DNA from: Nymphaea colorata
Lineage: Eukaryota > Streptophyta > Magnoliopsida > Nymphaeales > Nymphaeaceae
Assembly: GCF_008831285.2 (NCBI RefSeq)
Contig: NC_045139.1
Span: 20,378,412 to 20,442,411, forward strand
DNA: 64,000 nucleotides
Direction of reading: 5' to 3'
The notes beneath the pieces were generated by a model that was given only the letters and a program-made list of their open reading frames with translations, ran no database searches and was not told where the DNA came from. This document shows, in pieces, positions 24,250 through 40,840 of the stretch (position 1 is the stretch's first letter; each line of letters begins with the position of its first letter). The translations under genes and the position numbers were made by a program.

Positions 24250-27200
24250 GATGAGATGCTACCTGCAAGGTCTGACCATTCCTAGTGCCTTTACTAGGGA
24301 TAATTAGACCACAGGCTAGACTAAAATGTTTTATTTCCTAAGTCTAACTATCGTCCAAAACCTAAGAAAGCAAACATACCCTAATTTTGAAATTGTGTAT
24401 GTTTTAAAATCTAAGTAAATCTTAGAAATTGACTAATGAACAAGAAGAAATTAATCTGAAATCTGTTTATGTTCAGATCATCATAGATCGATGTAAATCA
24501 ATGTCCTAAATCTAATATGATGCATGCAAAAACTAGGTCATATCGACATGGAGTCTGGTCTCTACTTAGACTTAGGTATTAGGACATTGACCTATTAAGT
24601 GAGGACTATTATAAAAGCCAAAATATCATTTCATGTGATTGATACTCATTATCCAAAATCCAAGTTAAAAAATCCAGTAAATTATCTTGCATTCATGATT
24701 GGAGCTTTTAACATCCAAATTCTAAAAGGATATATCTCAATATGATGATTACGTGGTTCAAAACCTTGTATTTGGGTCAGATTACGTGAATATCGACCTA
24801 AGATTTATAATCCAAAGTACATGGTGTAAAATCTGATCCAAAATCCAAAGCTTGAGATCCTAGATCCAAAATCTGAAATCTAAGATCCCAATATAGGGTT
24901 TGAAATCTAAAATTCAATATCCAAAATGCATAATGAGATTTAGTATCCAAAACCCGTTATCTGAAATCTGATAGAAAATCCAAACTCTGGTGTCCAAGAT
25001 CCAAAATCTGAGATCCAAGATCCTTAATTCAATATCCATAATTGAATATTTGGAATCCAAATATAAGTATGTTAAAATTAGTCTTAAGATATAAGTTAGA
25101 TCAACATGAGGTTTACGATTTGAATGCAGTATTTCGAATTGGGATCCAAGATTTGAATGAGGTAGGGGTAAGTTGTTAAAATGACTGGGTTTAATCTTGT
25201 CTACACTTGGGACAGGTTTGACTATGATAGGTAGGTTTGATCATAGTCAAACTATGTGATATATAGATGTGTGTATAGAGAAGTTTGACTAGACCTAGGT
25301 TGTGGGATTAGGTTTATAAGTAGTGGGCCCCAAGACAGTGTTTGAGCTAAGTCTTAGAGAACTGAGCTAGGTTTGGACTTCATGCCTATATAGCCTAGGG
25401 TTTTTAAAATTATTTAAAGAAATGTATTTTTGAAAGTATTTTGGAAAACTATGATTTTGAAATGGTTATTATATGAGGATCAAGCTAGATTCAGGTTTTC
25501 ACATACCTAGGCTGATGCACACAGTGTATGCTACTTTTTGCTTACTCAATCTGGTTTCAGACAATGGTTGCATCTGGGTGCAAGGTGGTTTTCTTTATGT
25601 TAAAACAAAGGTGGAATCAATGATTAATGAATATATGAAAGAAAACTATATTTTATATGTATGACTTAAGTAAAAATAAAAATATGAAATTAAAAGAAAG
25701 AAACAAAGAAGAACGGTGCATACCTTATCCCTATGCCTACCCTAAAGACATTAAAATAAATCTACTCTAGAAAAAAAAATATGCTAAATTATGACATTAC
25801 TAAAGCAATTAGGAAAAATAAATTAAACTAAACATGCAAAAGAAAAAGAGAAAACTAAACTAAAAATGCTTGAAAGCAAAAACTAAACAAAACATGCATA
25901 AAGAACTAAATTGCAAATAATAAAAGAGAGAAGGAAGAAAGGAAATTCCTTGAAGTTGGCACCCTGGTTGAGCCCGCTCTCACAACCCCTACACTGAGTC
26001 TGGTTGGGTCCAGATTGAGTGATAAAGCAGCTCGAACCAGACTTAGTCCAAGACTCCAAAAATTTGACTTATTTTGAGCTAAACCTTTTCTTGAGTACCC
26101 AATTGAAATTTCAACAAAACTTTATGGACTTCTCTATGAATAACTCAAGTGTAAAGAGGCAAAGAAGCAGGCACTCTATTTATAGGAGAGAGACGGGGGG
26201 CATCAATATAGGACTAATTTACACTCTCACTCTTCTCTCAACTCAAAACCATATGTTAAAAATATATTTTCAATCAAATATTGCTCAAGGCAATTTGCTT
26301 CCGACTCTGAATTCCTTAAAAAGCCACACGTGCACAAGAACTGTTGATCGATTTTTGATAAAGTATTTGGATTGACATCAAGTGTGGAGAATGAATGGTG
26401 AGAGAATATGAAGAGAAGAAAAGACATTTTTAAACTTTATTCTAAAACTTATTGTAAATCAGATAAAATGTTCGTTCTTGCCACATATGAATACCTATTT
26501 TAATTTTGTCTATGCCAGAGCACTCAGTAAAGAATTATGCATGTTTCAAGTGCTTAGGTGTGAATTGACTTTAAGCGTAGAATGAGAAAATCATGATACA
26601 TTTTTTAGATTTAATGTGCATTCAGCTCACATGTGGATCATGGATCTAGGTTTGATGCTAAGACCCAAATATTAGAATTTGGATTATGCTTTGATATCTA
26701 GGATCTGAAATGGGAATAATGGATCTACATCTAAAAGATATACCAGATTCGAGACTTGGATGTGAGATCCAAACATGAAAAATAAGACTTGGATATATGA
26801 TCTGGATCAAAAATATGAAATAGAGAAATGAAAATAGGAGCTTGACTAGGTAGGTTCAAGCTGCATGACATGTATTGGACCTATGTTAGGTTCAGTTTCT
26901 GAAAAACTGGGTTTAGACCTAGGCTAGGCACAGGCTCAACCTTGTCTTTAGAAAATTCAGTTTTAATGGGAAATTAAGGTAGGTTGAACATGGGTTCAGG
27001 CCTACCAGATCCATGAAATTTATATGAAATCTAACTTAGATTCATGTGGCTTCTAGGTTAGGTTTTATGAAAAGTAAGTGCAGGATAGAAAATGACCAAA
27101 ATACATTTGTGTGTGATTTAAGACTGAAATAGGTCCAAATAAGGGGATTGGCTTGATCTGAAGTTTGAGGGAATAATGAAAACCATAAACTAAAGTATAT

Positions 27201-28450
27201 GTGGCATATATCTTATGTTTATGTAGAAAAAGACAACTCAAAAAAGAAATGACCATTTTGCCTCCATGTGTTTTTGGAGTTCTATATGAATTTTTTTTAT
27301 TTGACTAAACCAGCCCATGGCCAAGCTCCTAAATAGGCTTTGTTTAATATCTTGCTAAAAAATTCTCTGGAATTGCTTTAAAAATTAAAAACAAATTTTT
27401 ACCAAGTCGTATGTAGTACACTTATAAAGGAAAATTGATGAAGGTCATAAAAATCAAATTTTTATCGAAATTTTTTCATGTGGAGGTGAGTACATTTGGA
27501 AAAACTAATTATCGATAAGGACATGTTGAAAGATCAGAGAAATTTGCTTAATTTTGCAAAATTGATCTCAACAATAGTTTATAAAGTGTAGCAAGTTCTG
27601 GACACGAGCTCCACGGCCTTTGAAACTGAATTGAACTCAATCTGGAAGGAATGAACTCAAACCGAACTAAAAGGAGTATTGATTTACTCTTGGTAAACAT
27701 AATCTCAACTCATATTCAGCTCAATCTATCAGGCTGAAAACAAATTCAGCTCAAACCCCTGTAAACAAGAGAGAGAAAACACTTGAAACTGAATTGAACT
27801 CAAACCAAATAAATGGACTCAAAAGTAAACTAAAAGAATAATTGATTTATGCATGATAAACAAGAGAAAAGGCACTAAAAAATGAATTGAATTCAAACCC
27901 GAATGAATGAAGACAAACTAAACTAATTGAAGTTTGATTTATACATGATCAAAATGGTCCTAGCTCAGTCTTTTAGATTGAACTCAAATTCAACTCAAAC
28001 ACTAAAAAATAGGATAAAGAAAGACCCAGTAAAATTCTTGAAGATAATATGTGATTGAAACTTGGGAGGGGTGACTTAAAATCAATTAAATAAAACTTTC
28101 ACTCCATTAAGGTAAACTTTGAACTATAGGAGAGTTGGCTTCAGACTGGAATACCCTAGTGAGCTGACTGTAACAACTCCTATGGTCAAGCAAAATCGAG
28201 AAATGGCCTAATTGTTCAAATGTTAGGCAATTATCAAAACTTTTGATGAAAATTTTTCGAGTTGAGATGTCAAGATGCATGGGTAAAATGGTAATTTTTT
28301 GTTGAATGACCTGGGATGTTTGAGTCTAAGTGTTTAATGTTGGTGTAAAAAGTGCTTTTTTGGCTCAAAAATGGCCCTCTATTCTTGAAAGTTGACCTTT
28401 GAATATCCATTTGGAAATCTCATGGTGAAGGGTGAAATGGTCTTTTGAAC
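24250..28450. repeat. Degenerate repeat-rich non-coding DNA
   Basis: No gene is seen. At 24820-25150 and 26640-26830 short variants of ATCCAAAATCTGAAAT follow one another. At 27620-27990 units beginning near ACTGAATTGAACTCAAACC recur two or three times at roughly 100-150-base spacing. The style resembles the non-coding part or LTR of an old gypsy element, but I found no pol, primer site or LTR pair to prove it. Confidence 0.45.
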
Positions 28451-28554
28451 TTATGAAAATTTTGGGTGTTCACAGACTGCAAGCATGCACTCATGCAAAA
28501 ATAACTTGATTTTTTTTCCCAAAAAAAAAAAAGCTGAAAAGGGCATGTCACTTT

Positions 28555-28700
28555 TAAGATACCTAGGTGTTAGCAATTGATATATTGACCCAGCTGCTAC
28601 GAAAAAAATCCTGAACCCAAAAACTTTATTGGTGACATGGGCATGAGATAACATGGCAAGTCCAAGTTCAACAATGGATTGTTCTATGTCGTCAATCAAG
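28555..28700 (-). pseudogene. Copia integrase fragment
   Basis: The minus strand reads SIVELGLAMLSHAHVTNKVF then a decayed IYQLLTP. This matches the copia integrase segment (family form close to HIVELGLALLAHA, FW, YLINRLPTP). It is an isolated scrap. Confidence 0.6.
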
Positions 28701-29391
28701 CATCATGTTGTGGTGGTGCTTTTTGATAGGCATTAAGATGTCATATTCCATTATCTTGTAACTTTTCTAAACTATGACTATTGAATTGACACCCTTCATT
28801 AATTTGAAATTTTTATGTTTTGTATTAGTTTGATTTGTAACCTATTTGTGATTAATAGCAAACATTTGAAGAAACTCAGATTTTTTATGTAATAGATAGA
28901 ACTAATCAGGGTGGCCTCATCTACAAACAATCAATGTACTAGGTTCATGTGTGTCTATATCGATGATATCAGCACTAGTGTAGATATTATATTAAATCCA
29001 TCCCACCCAACCATTTTTATGTCCTCTCGCTCTTGCTCTCTTTGTCTCCAAGAAATTAAGCACCCATTGCACCTCCCAATCTATCAGATAAATTTGGGAT
29101 GCAAGTTGTTCATTGACTTATGATTAGATGCAAAAAGAACTCTAGATATCAAATTAAGTCATTTAGGGGGCGTTTCATTTCCTAGAATCAGAGAAATTCT
29201 TGAATCAAAAATTATATTTTTTTGGAAAACAAGAATTATTGAAACAAAAGTGGAATGAAAATTTCTGGAATTCATGGCTGATTCTGAAATCAAAATCCAA
29301 CTGTGGGGATTAGTGCTCCATGCAGTAGCGGAGCCATCGTGGGGCAGGCGTGGGTGCCTGCCCATGCTAGGCCAAGAAAGCTCCATGTGAA

Positions 29392-29880
29392 ATGGAGCTT
29401 CAACCCAGCCTCACGCTCGTGTTAACGCTGTGTTGCCCACGCCAAAAAATGGACCGGTCTCAGCAGTTCACAGCGATCCAGCTCCAAAAACATAAAACTG
29501 TCGGCCCACCCAAATTGGAATTCCACCCGAAAGTGGAAACTCAGAATGGGGAAGGGCGAAGGGCAGAAGGTCGGAAGGGGCGAAGCGGTGAAGGCTGCAA
29601 GGCGCAACAAGTCCAAGGGTGGCAGCAGCCAGCAGGGAGGCGCCGCGGTGGGCGCCAGGTGCTTCTTCTTCTTCTTCTTCTTGAATGGTGTTGGGTTTTC
29701 ACTTTTCATTTGTTTCCCCCTTTTTCAACACTTTTGCCTCATGCCTCTTATGTCTCTTGGTCTGATTTTTGTGCTAAAGAACAGAAGAAGCGCCCGGATC
29801 TCGCCTGCACGGTCGGTGCCACAGTGGTTGCTTTGTCCCGGACTGGTGCTGGCAGACTCCCGGCTATGCCTCTATGGTAA
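29392..29880 (+). other. GC-rich 162-codon ORF of unknown status
   Basis: It is the longest open reading outside the retroelements, in a GC-rich patch unlike its AT-rich surroundings. Its translation is low in conserved-looking structure: a basic Gly/Arg-rich middle (GRRAEGRKGRSGEG) and a Leu run made by CTT repeats. The opposite strand and a second + frame are also open here, so openness may reflect composition. Just upstream, at 29324-29336, is AGTAGCGGAGCCA, a motif seen again at 34619. It may be a captured gene piece in a transposon or a non-coding transcript. I do not recognise it. Confidence 0.2.
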
Positions 29881-29884
29881 CTAG

Positions 29885-31258
29885 TTATATTTCGTTAGGT
29901 TGTTTTCATAAAATACTGATTGTTCCCTTGGTTTAAATCGGTCAATTAAATCTGTTTTTGGTTTCTCTAGATGGAAAATTCCGGCATTCTTGTTTATATA
30001 TGTCATATGTGGAATGTTTTGATGAGTGCAAGCTAACGGTGGGTCAAAAGAATCCAATAGAACAGTTAATGCAGGGGCCCTTTAACATTTTTAGTTCTTT
30101 GAACATTCTTCAAGCAAATAGATTGCGGAAGCAAATTAATCATATTAAAGCTGCAAGAAAAAAATGAAACAGTTCAAAGTTATAGTTGATTAGGAGTCAG
30201 AACTAAGAGTAGAAGACAAAGATGAAAGATCTGGCCTGATCATAGTTTAATACATAAGAAATAGGTTCTAATTGCATTCTGTACATCCAATAAAAAGTTT
30301 AACATTTTTTATATACTAAATGGTACTTATGACCCTGTTTAAAAGCTGGAAATTTACAAGGAAAATTGAAGGTAAACAAGTGTTTACATTTTTTTCATCC
30401 CTCATTTCATCAATTAAATAACTGTGAGTTGTTGTCCTGTTGTTGCAACTTCTTCAAAGGAAAATCAGAAAGGAACATAAGTTGTTCTCCTCTCTCTCCC
30501 TCTCTCTCTCTTTCTAAAATCGTATTCTCCTTCTCTTTAGATGGTTGATGTTTTGGATTGAGACTGAGGCGAAGAAAACAATGGAAAATGCTCTAGTAAA
30601 ATGAAGGTGTGGACAAAATTATATAAAGAAAAATGATGTATTTCTCGCTAATAGGAAAATGTGTTTGAGCTTATGTACAAAAGAATTTTTGTTGTCTTTA
30701 ATGGCAAGAAATTAAGACAAAGCTTGTAGGAAAGAATATAAGAATATGATTGGTAAATAGTGATTCTCGTAGCGAGATATCAAGTAGATAACATAGGAAA
30801 ATAGAGAAAATTATGAGCAATCTATTACTCGTGAAGAATCTTAATTTTGAATAGATTAAATCTCAAACAGAGTATAATATATGAGGTTTGATTCACAAAG
30901 ATATAGACTCAATAAGGGTGAATGAATAAGTCAAAATCAAGTGTCTAACGATTGAAAACAGAATATACTAGAGTGAAGCAAAGATTACTAATCAACTTGA
31001 AATAAATGATGACCCAACAAAATCATGGAAGTAGTAAAATAACAGGAAAGAGACACCAAGACTATTGAAGCTAGAAATTTATTTGGCTAAATATAAAGGA
31101 GAGAAAAAAAGAATGCATAACCAGAGTCAAACAAAGTTGGTAATTGAGCCAATACATGGGTATCATGTTCAATAAGAATGTTAGACAAATGAATAAATAA
31201 GTGATTAACAAAGTATGATAAAATGTAGATTTTGAAGCAATGCTAAAAAAACAAAAAA
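29885..31258. other. Gene-free AT-rich DNA
   Basis: I see only short ORFs and a small CT tract near 30490. No gene or element is recognisable. Confidence 0.5.
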
Positions 31259-31340
31259 TTGGTTTTTGGAATGCTCTAGAAAATTGAGGTTTTAATTTAA
31301 ATGAGAGAGAAAGGGACTCATCACCGACACATTTTGTTTA
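31259..31340 (-). repeat. Inverted fragment of the gypsy-type LTR end
   Basis: This short stretch (TTGGTTTTTGGAATGCTCTA onward) is the reverse complement of the LTR ends at about 33500-33575 and 39080-39160. It points opposite to the LTR that follows at 31410. Confidence 0.6.
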
Positions 31341-31409
31341 AAAAAGCTGGGGTACTTATCTTTGTTACTACGTGCGGCTAGTGCCGGCTTAGTAACAAAG
31401 AGGGGCATT

Positions 31410-33577
31410 TGTTAAAAAATTAAAAATTATTCAAAAATATTTGAAATTCGCATGAAAATCTTGTTAAATTCAAAAAAAATCAAAATTTCAATTTTGGCAT
31501 CAAAACTCCCTATAAATACCCCCACCATCTTCTCCCTTAGGCATGAGCTAACCCTTGGGGAACTTTTAGTGCTTTCTTACTTAAAGTTTTAGAGTTTTTC
31601 CATAGCTTTTTCTCTCCATTTATCTCTTCTTCTCTTCATCTTCTTCACCAACCTTGAGAGCAAGCTTCTCCACGCTCCAACTCTTCAAGGGAGCACAAAG
31701 AGATCTCCTGGGAGATATCCTCATCATTTTGGAATTTCATCCTAGGCAATCCTAGGATCATTCAAAAGAAGAGGTCCATTTCTAATATCATACATATTCA
31801 AGGCATGTAGTTCTTCTCTTGTTTTCATTTTTCTTGTTTCCTCTTACCACCTACATCTTGAGTGCACTAGGAGTATGAGCAAGGTGACATAAATTCCATT
31901 CTTCATTTATTTTAAAATATACTTGCTATATCGCTTTATTCGTCATTTACATTTGAGATGATGTCCATGCATGATGATTAATGAGCAAATGCACGGTGAG
32001 AATGAGTGTGTGGGGTTAGGATTTCTTCATTCTTATATTGATTTTGAGGTTAAGATTTATCCAACTCAAGAAAGCCATCCACGAATATGTACATGTCAAA
32101 ATGCATTTTCATGTTATTCTCACGTTTAGTTTCTTTTTTAATCACCCGATTAAGAACCCCAATTAGTGCTTTATCATGTTGGTTGATCTTCTTCCATACC
32201 CAACGACAGAAGAAATATTTTCTTGCAATAAACAATCATGATTTTATGTTAATATATAAAATATTTGGAATCATGTTTTTCAAAAGATTTTCAAAAGTCT
32301 CTTTAATGAGACCTTGGAGACTTAGCCTAGACTCTTGCATGAGCTCAAGTTCTTCTCCGGCCTACATAGAAATCGAAGTTAGATATTTTAAAGTTATTTC
32401 TTGATTTCAATTCTCATGAAAACATATATATATATATATATATATATAAATGTTATATATGTATATGTACACATGACTATTTCTCTTTGTCCTTCTTTCT
32501 TTATGATTTTAACATATTCTTTGCAAACTCTCGTGTACGTATATATGAATATATACATGTGTATTCCATTCTAAAGTCTCTCTCTCTCTCTCTCTTTCTA
32601 AAATCTTATTCTCCCTCTCTATTTGATTTAAACTTCCTTTTCACAAACTTTCATATATGTGTCAATACGTATATATATACATATATATGTATATATAAGT
32701 ACGTATATGTATATGTATCTCCCTCTCTTTTAAATCCTTCATTTTATGATTTTCAAAATCTCATTCTCTCTCTCTTTCTCCATATTCCTCTTCCATTCAA
32801 GACTTTCCTCTTTTTCATTCTTTTGAATATTTTTCTCCCAAGATCTTTTCATTTACCAATTTCATCAAGACCAAAACTCAAGTAATGACCCAATATTGGA
32901 ATCATGCTTGATGGTCTACAACCCCATTCCATTTTCCAAAACTTTTCCTTCTTCATAAAAAGTATTTATAACAATTATAAAATGAGAAACTTAGATGCGT
33001 ATGATGGTAGGAATGCTTCTAGATGAATGGTATCGTAGGGATGAATGATTTTCTTCTAATCATATAGTATCAGTACATTCATATACTCACATTCACTTAA
33101 GACTATGAATTATCACAAACACCTCTCTAAAAAAAATTAAGCAAGATGAGATGAAGTTCTAACTAAGTAATAACCAAGTTAGTGCAAAACTTCAAACCTA
33201 CTTAAAGTCTTAAGAGAACACAAAAGTGATTTCAAAATGTAATCTTTAAATGTTTTCAAATGATACTTGTAAAGATTTCTCAGTTTAAAATTTCTCAAAT
33301 CATGATGTTTTACACTCTCAAATGATTCTTCAAAACTTACTCAAAAATTTGAAATATCAAGTTTTTAATATTTTCTCAAACACCACACCACATTTAGAAT
33401 AAAAATATGTTTAAGCAAAAATGAAATGAATCAAGAATAAATATAGCCCTTGGATTGGTTACTCCCGGTAAAGATGCCGAGAACGGTAAATCCTTGTACT
33501 GACGGTCGAGTTCCTTTCTCTCTCATTTAAAATAAAACCTCATTTTTCTGAAGCATTCCAAAAACCAATAAATTTTT
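31410..33577 (+). repeat. Gypsy-type long LTR, copy A, with a large internal deletion
   Basis: It is preceded by the internal 3' segment GCTTAGTAACAAAGAGGGGCA, whose final AAAGAGGGGCA serves as a purine tract. After only the LTR's first bases it jumps to sequence matching 36815 of copy B, so about 880 bases are missing. It carries the LTR TATA region CTATAAATACCCCC (near 31512) and a CT- and TA-rich transcribed part, and ends near the ACCAATAAATT motif. No ORF belongs to it. Confidence 0.75.
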
Positions 33578-33953
33578 TTGATAAGAACAGCCAACTACCA
33601 TTAGAATGCATTGAATTTGTCCCACAGCTAGCTAGGCAGGTGTAATGTTAAACATATAGATGCTTATCATTCTACAACACGTTAGATGATTGCCGTTGTA
33701 TTGGCCCAACATCCAAACAATGTGGCACCAAGTGTTCATATTGGTTAATAATAGTAAATAGGTATTACTATCAACAAAATAACAATACAAATTCATGTTT
33801 TGAGTTTTCTAAAAAAAAGAATTGTTTTCATATATGGCTTTTGAGACATGGTTGTTTTCTTTGCTTTTGAACCTCATTGATGATGCTAAAGGACCAAAAC
33901 ATGAATTTCACATGGTTTATGTGTGTGTATAGCAGCCCCAGCTGCTACTCCAT

Positions 33954-34006
<53 letters not shown>

Positions 34007-34009
34007 TAT

Positions 34010-34045
<36 letters not shown>

Positions 34046-35639
34046 ATCAAATAACAGTAATTATATTAAAGAGCAGAATGACAGAGCAACAAAGGAAAAA
34101 AATTAAATATTTCTAACTTTTTTTGTTCACTACAGGTGCAGGCTATACCTGCAGATTGATCAAAGAAACAATCATCATGTTTAATCAATTTTTGGCTGAA
34201 AAACTTGTGTTCAAGGTTAAATATATGGACCCTTAGAAAGGTGGCCAACTTTCTATCTACCTGTTTTACAAATTCCGATGAAGGTGGAACTCTTGGAAAG
34301 ATGGAACAAATAATTGGACAAGCTGGATTTTTCTTATTTGAACTCTAACATGATCACTAAAACAATTGCCTAAAACGTATTCTAAGTTCCACAACTAGAA
34401 TAATCATAGAATCATGATAACAAATGAAAACAAATTAGCATAAACTATACTATTAAATCATAATACTTCTAGAGATGGATGTTGCTTTTTAGCTCCATAT
34501 TGTCAGATAAACATGATGCTGCTGATATATAAATAAGTTCACGTAAGAATGGACGCTAAAGGTAAGTTGTCACTAGATAAACAAGATGTAGTTAGATACC
34601 AAACTTCGACATGGAGCCAGTGGTGGAGCCAGAAATTTTTGGCTATGGGGCACTAGTACATAGTATGTGAAAAAATTTTCAAACTAAAATATATGTTATC
34701 ATCATGTGAAAGATCAAAACTAACTTCAAATTAATCTTTTGAGTGGCCTAAACCTTACTCATCTTAGTGTACATGTTCTCCATCTTTTGAGTATTCCAAG
34801 TGAGTTTCCTTAATCTTCTCCAAAATATGTATATTTTACATTTCATGTTTGAATTTGTACTCTTTTTTGGGTTTACCATGAGAACCACATGAGAAATATT
34901 CATTCATTGAAGCAAGTTGCTGCAACCCTTTTCCTTTCTCTGTATTTACAGCTTTCATAGTCTTATTTAATTTTGTTTCTTTTTGCAAAGGTTTTCCCCC
35001 ATTGTCTCCCCTTTAAAAATGTTTTGCAGATATCTGATGCCAATGTTTCTCCTGTTTTTCTTTTCAACAGTACATGGCACATTCTGTTTTGAATCATATC
35101 CTATCACTTATCAGTCATGGCAATTGCTAACACTGGGGCATTTTTTTAAATTATGAATATTTTGAGGCATTTTCTAAATTATTTTGCAACATATATTTTT
35201 CCTTCACAATCATTCTTGTCTATCAAGAAAATGGGACATATCCCAATAAAATCAACTCAGTTGTTAAACTAAAGGATTTGATCAAGCGCAATCTGGCTGC
35301 TAGGTTTGGGACATTCCAAAGCTCGCTCAACCATGTCACTAGAGAAGAGGATCTTATGGAGCAAGAGGCAACTTGGCCATTTGGCCAAGGGCTTTTCAAA
35401 GCAAGCTCAACCCAAGGGATAGCTTGAGGAATTTTAATAAACAAGTTCAAAATCCAGCCTTTGGTGAAAACAAAAACTCCACCATAAGGTACTCGAAGTG
35501 ATAGGAAGCCTTTTTATCACAATCAATGTAGGAGCAATATGGTCTCATTCCCAGCTTCAACAAAGGTATTCAAGGTGATGAGGTTCTTTCTTGGCTTTGG
35601 CACTTGTTATCGAGAAACCCATTCAGAAAATAGATAAAA
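33578..35639. other. Gene-free DNA between LTR copies A and B
   Basis: I see no gypsy pol here, so copies A and B are not the two ends of an intact element. AGTGGTGGAGCCA at 34619-34631 echoes the motif at 29324. An open stretch at 35223-35450 (minus) has no recognisable family. Confidence 0.5.
33957..34042. repeat. AT microsatellite, 86 bp
   Basis: AT run with two GATA interruptions. Confidence 0.96.
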
Positions 35640-35830
35640 CTTGAAATTATGGACAAAAGAGTAACCCACGCACGTAGGGTTAAAACCTGCAATGCAAGCC
35701 AAAGCAACCCATTCAAGAGGGTTAATCCTGAATTCAATTTCAGCAAACCCGTGTAGGTAAGGGGTTAAACCTGCAACATAAGATCAAACAACTTATTCAG
35801 GTAAAGGGTTAAACCTTAAATGCAATTCCG
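35640..35830. repeat. Degenerate tandem repeat in gypsy 3' internal region
   Basis: Three variants of AACCCATTCA followed by GGTTAAACCTGCAA lie at roughly 65-base spacing, just before the LTR of copy B. Such arrays are common between pol and the 3' LTR in large gypsy elements. Confidence 0.6.
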
Positions 35831-35934
35831 ACATTTTAATCTTTTTAGCCAAAGTTTTCATTGATCAAAATTTGGGGTGCTTATCTTTGCTACTAAGCAC
35901 GGCTAATGCCAACTTAGTAACAAAGAGGGGCATC

Positions 35935-39172
<3,238 letters not shown>

Positions 39173-39382
39173 AAAATATGGCACCGTATATTGACCTATC
39201 ATTTCACTATATAGAGATAAGCACCTCCACAACTAGGATACTTGTATTCCATAGGAAAGCAATTTTCCTTACTCATAATACAAGTAGACTGCATTTTGTG
39301 TAAGTGAAGACCAAGTATACCCCTAATCACCTCACCTTGGTAATGTTGTGTTAAACAAGTCAGCCTAATATGACCTATCATT

Positions 39383-39426
<44 letters not shown>

Positions 39427-40840
39427 CATCAATAGAACTGTCAGATTGACGCATTTAACTTTCTTTGGAGCTTTTCATTAAATGGTGTTCTTCCTCTAGG
39501 TTATTGATCACTCAATTGACATTAACTATGTCTTTTCAATTTTTTGTCATTCGAAAATTATGACCCAATGTCTTGTTCCGTTATGTACTAAGATGAGTTT
39601 ACTTTTGTTTGCTTTGGGCACATTTAGAAATTTAATTAAGAGCTCATAGGCATTAACAAAAAAAGAAATCTTACACTGCAGTAAATTGTATATTTGTGGT
39701 ATGTGATGGTACTTTTCTGGAGTGCAGTTTCTAATTACTCAAAGGCTAGTAAGTTTGATAACAAAGTTGTTATGCCCGATAATGCTAAACAGGTTATGTC
39801 TGTGACTATTGTTTTCCACATAGCCTTTGTTTTAGCAGGTTCTCTTTGAGGGTCTTCTATCATTAGGATGTCTCACATCTATAACTTTATGGGATTACAT
39901 TTAATCCATTGGGCTTGCAATTGGAGATATACATCTCAGTAAGTGTGAACCATGGGATCTTTTGGGTGGCATACCACTGCCTTTGTTGTTTTTTCCATTG
40001 ATAAGTATGTACTTGATCATAGACAGTAGTGCCAATCATAATTATCGTGATAAGTGGAAAGCCTTTTTTTTCTTGATACTCTGAGAATGTTATGTTACAT
40101 GCTGTTTTCTCAGTTTCAACTTCATGCTTGCAAGTTAACCCAAACAACATTATGATCATGACTGCACCATTTAGAACTAATATTCATCATTGTCATATGT
40201 GGGTGCATCAGAGAGTTTGAGAGTGGTTTATGGTTCTTAATTGCACTTTGCAAGAATGTTAATGAATCCCTATTCTTTTTCTTGTTTCTAATTTTATAGT
40301 TCTTAATTGCTCTTTGCAAGAATGTTATTGTTGCTTATAGAATTTCCTATCATGTTAATGACATCTTATATGTAAATGTTAAATTTAGTCCCGCAAAATT
40401 TATCTTAATATACTTTTTAGTTATTCTTTGGTTTGTTGCTTATAGGATTTCCTTTTGTGTCAATTGCATCTTATAGTTAAATGTTAAATTTAGTTTAGTT
40501 GTTATTTTTCCCATTGTTAGTCTATCAAATTTATCTTATAATGTCACACTGCAGAATATATAAACACATGCAACTCTTAGGTTTATATGGGGACTGGTCT
40601 AGAAAAAAAGACAGTAGAGGCAAGAAAAATCACCAGTTTAGATGTATATTAGGACCATAGTGATATATATCAATACCGAGAAGCTTGCTCACCAATATAG
40701 CTATTTCTAGTGGTAACGTCAGATTCATCACAGTTCAGCTCTAAGACTAGCAACAACAATGAGAGATTAGCATTAAACTTTTTCAATAGTATAAGACTAT
40801 ATCAGTGACTACACCAGCGATCTTGTCCAAGGTAGAGGTC
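39173..40840. other. Gene-free DNA with AT repeat and local duplications
   Basis: An AT microsatellite lies at 39387-39423. A roughly 22-base segment around GACCTATCATTTCACTATAT occurs at 39192 and again at 39371. Pairs of similar segments lie at about 40230/40300 (TTGCAAGAATGTTA) and 40333/40436 (TTGCTTATAG onward). No gene is seen. Confidence 0.5.

Noticed and set aside
33578-35934. Copies A and B as the two LTRs of one intact gypsy element
   Set aside because: No pol remnants lie between them, no primer site follows copy A, and copy B has its own primer-like site on its far side.
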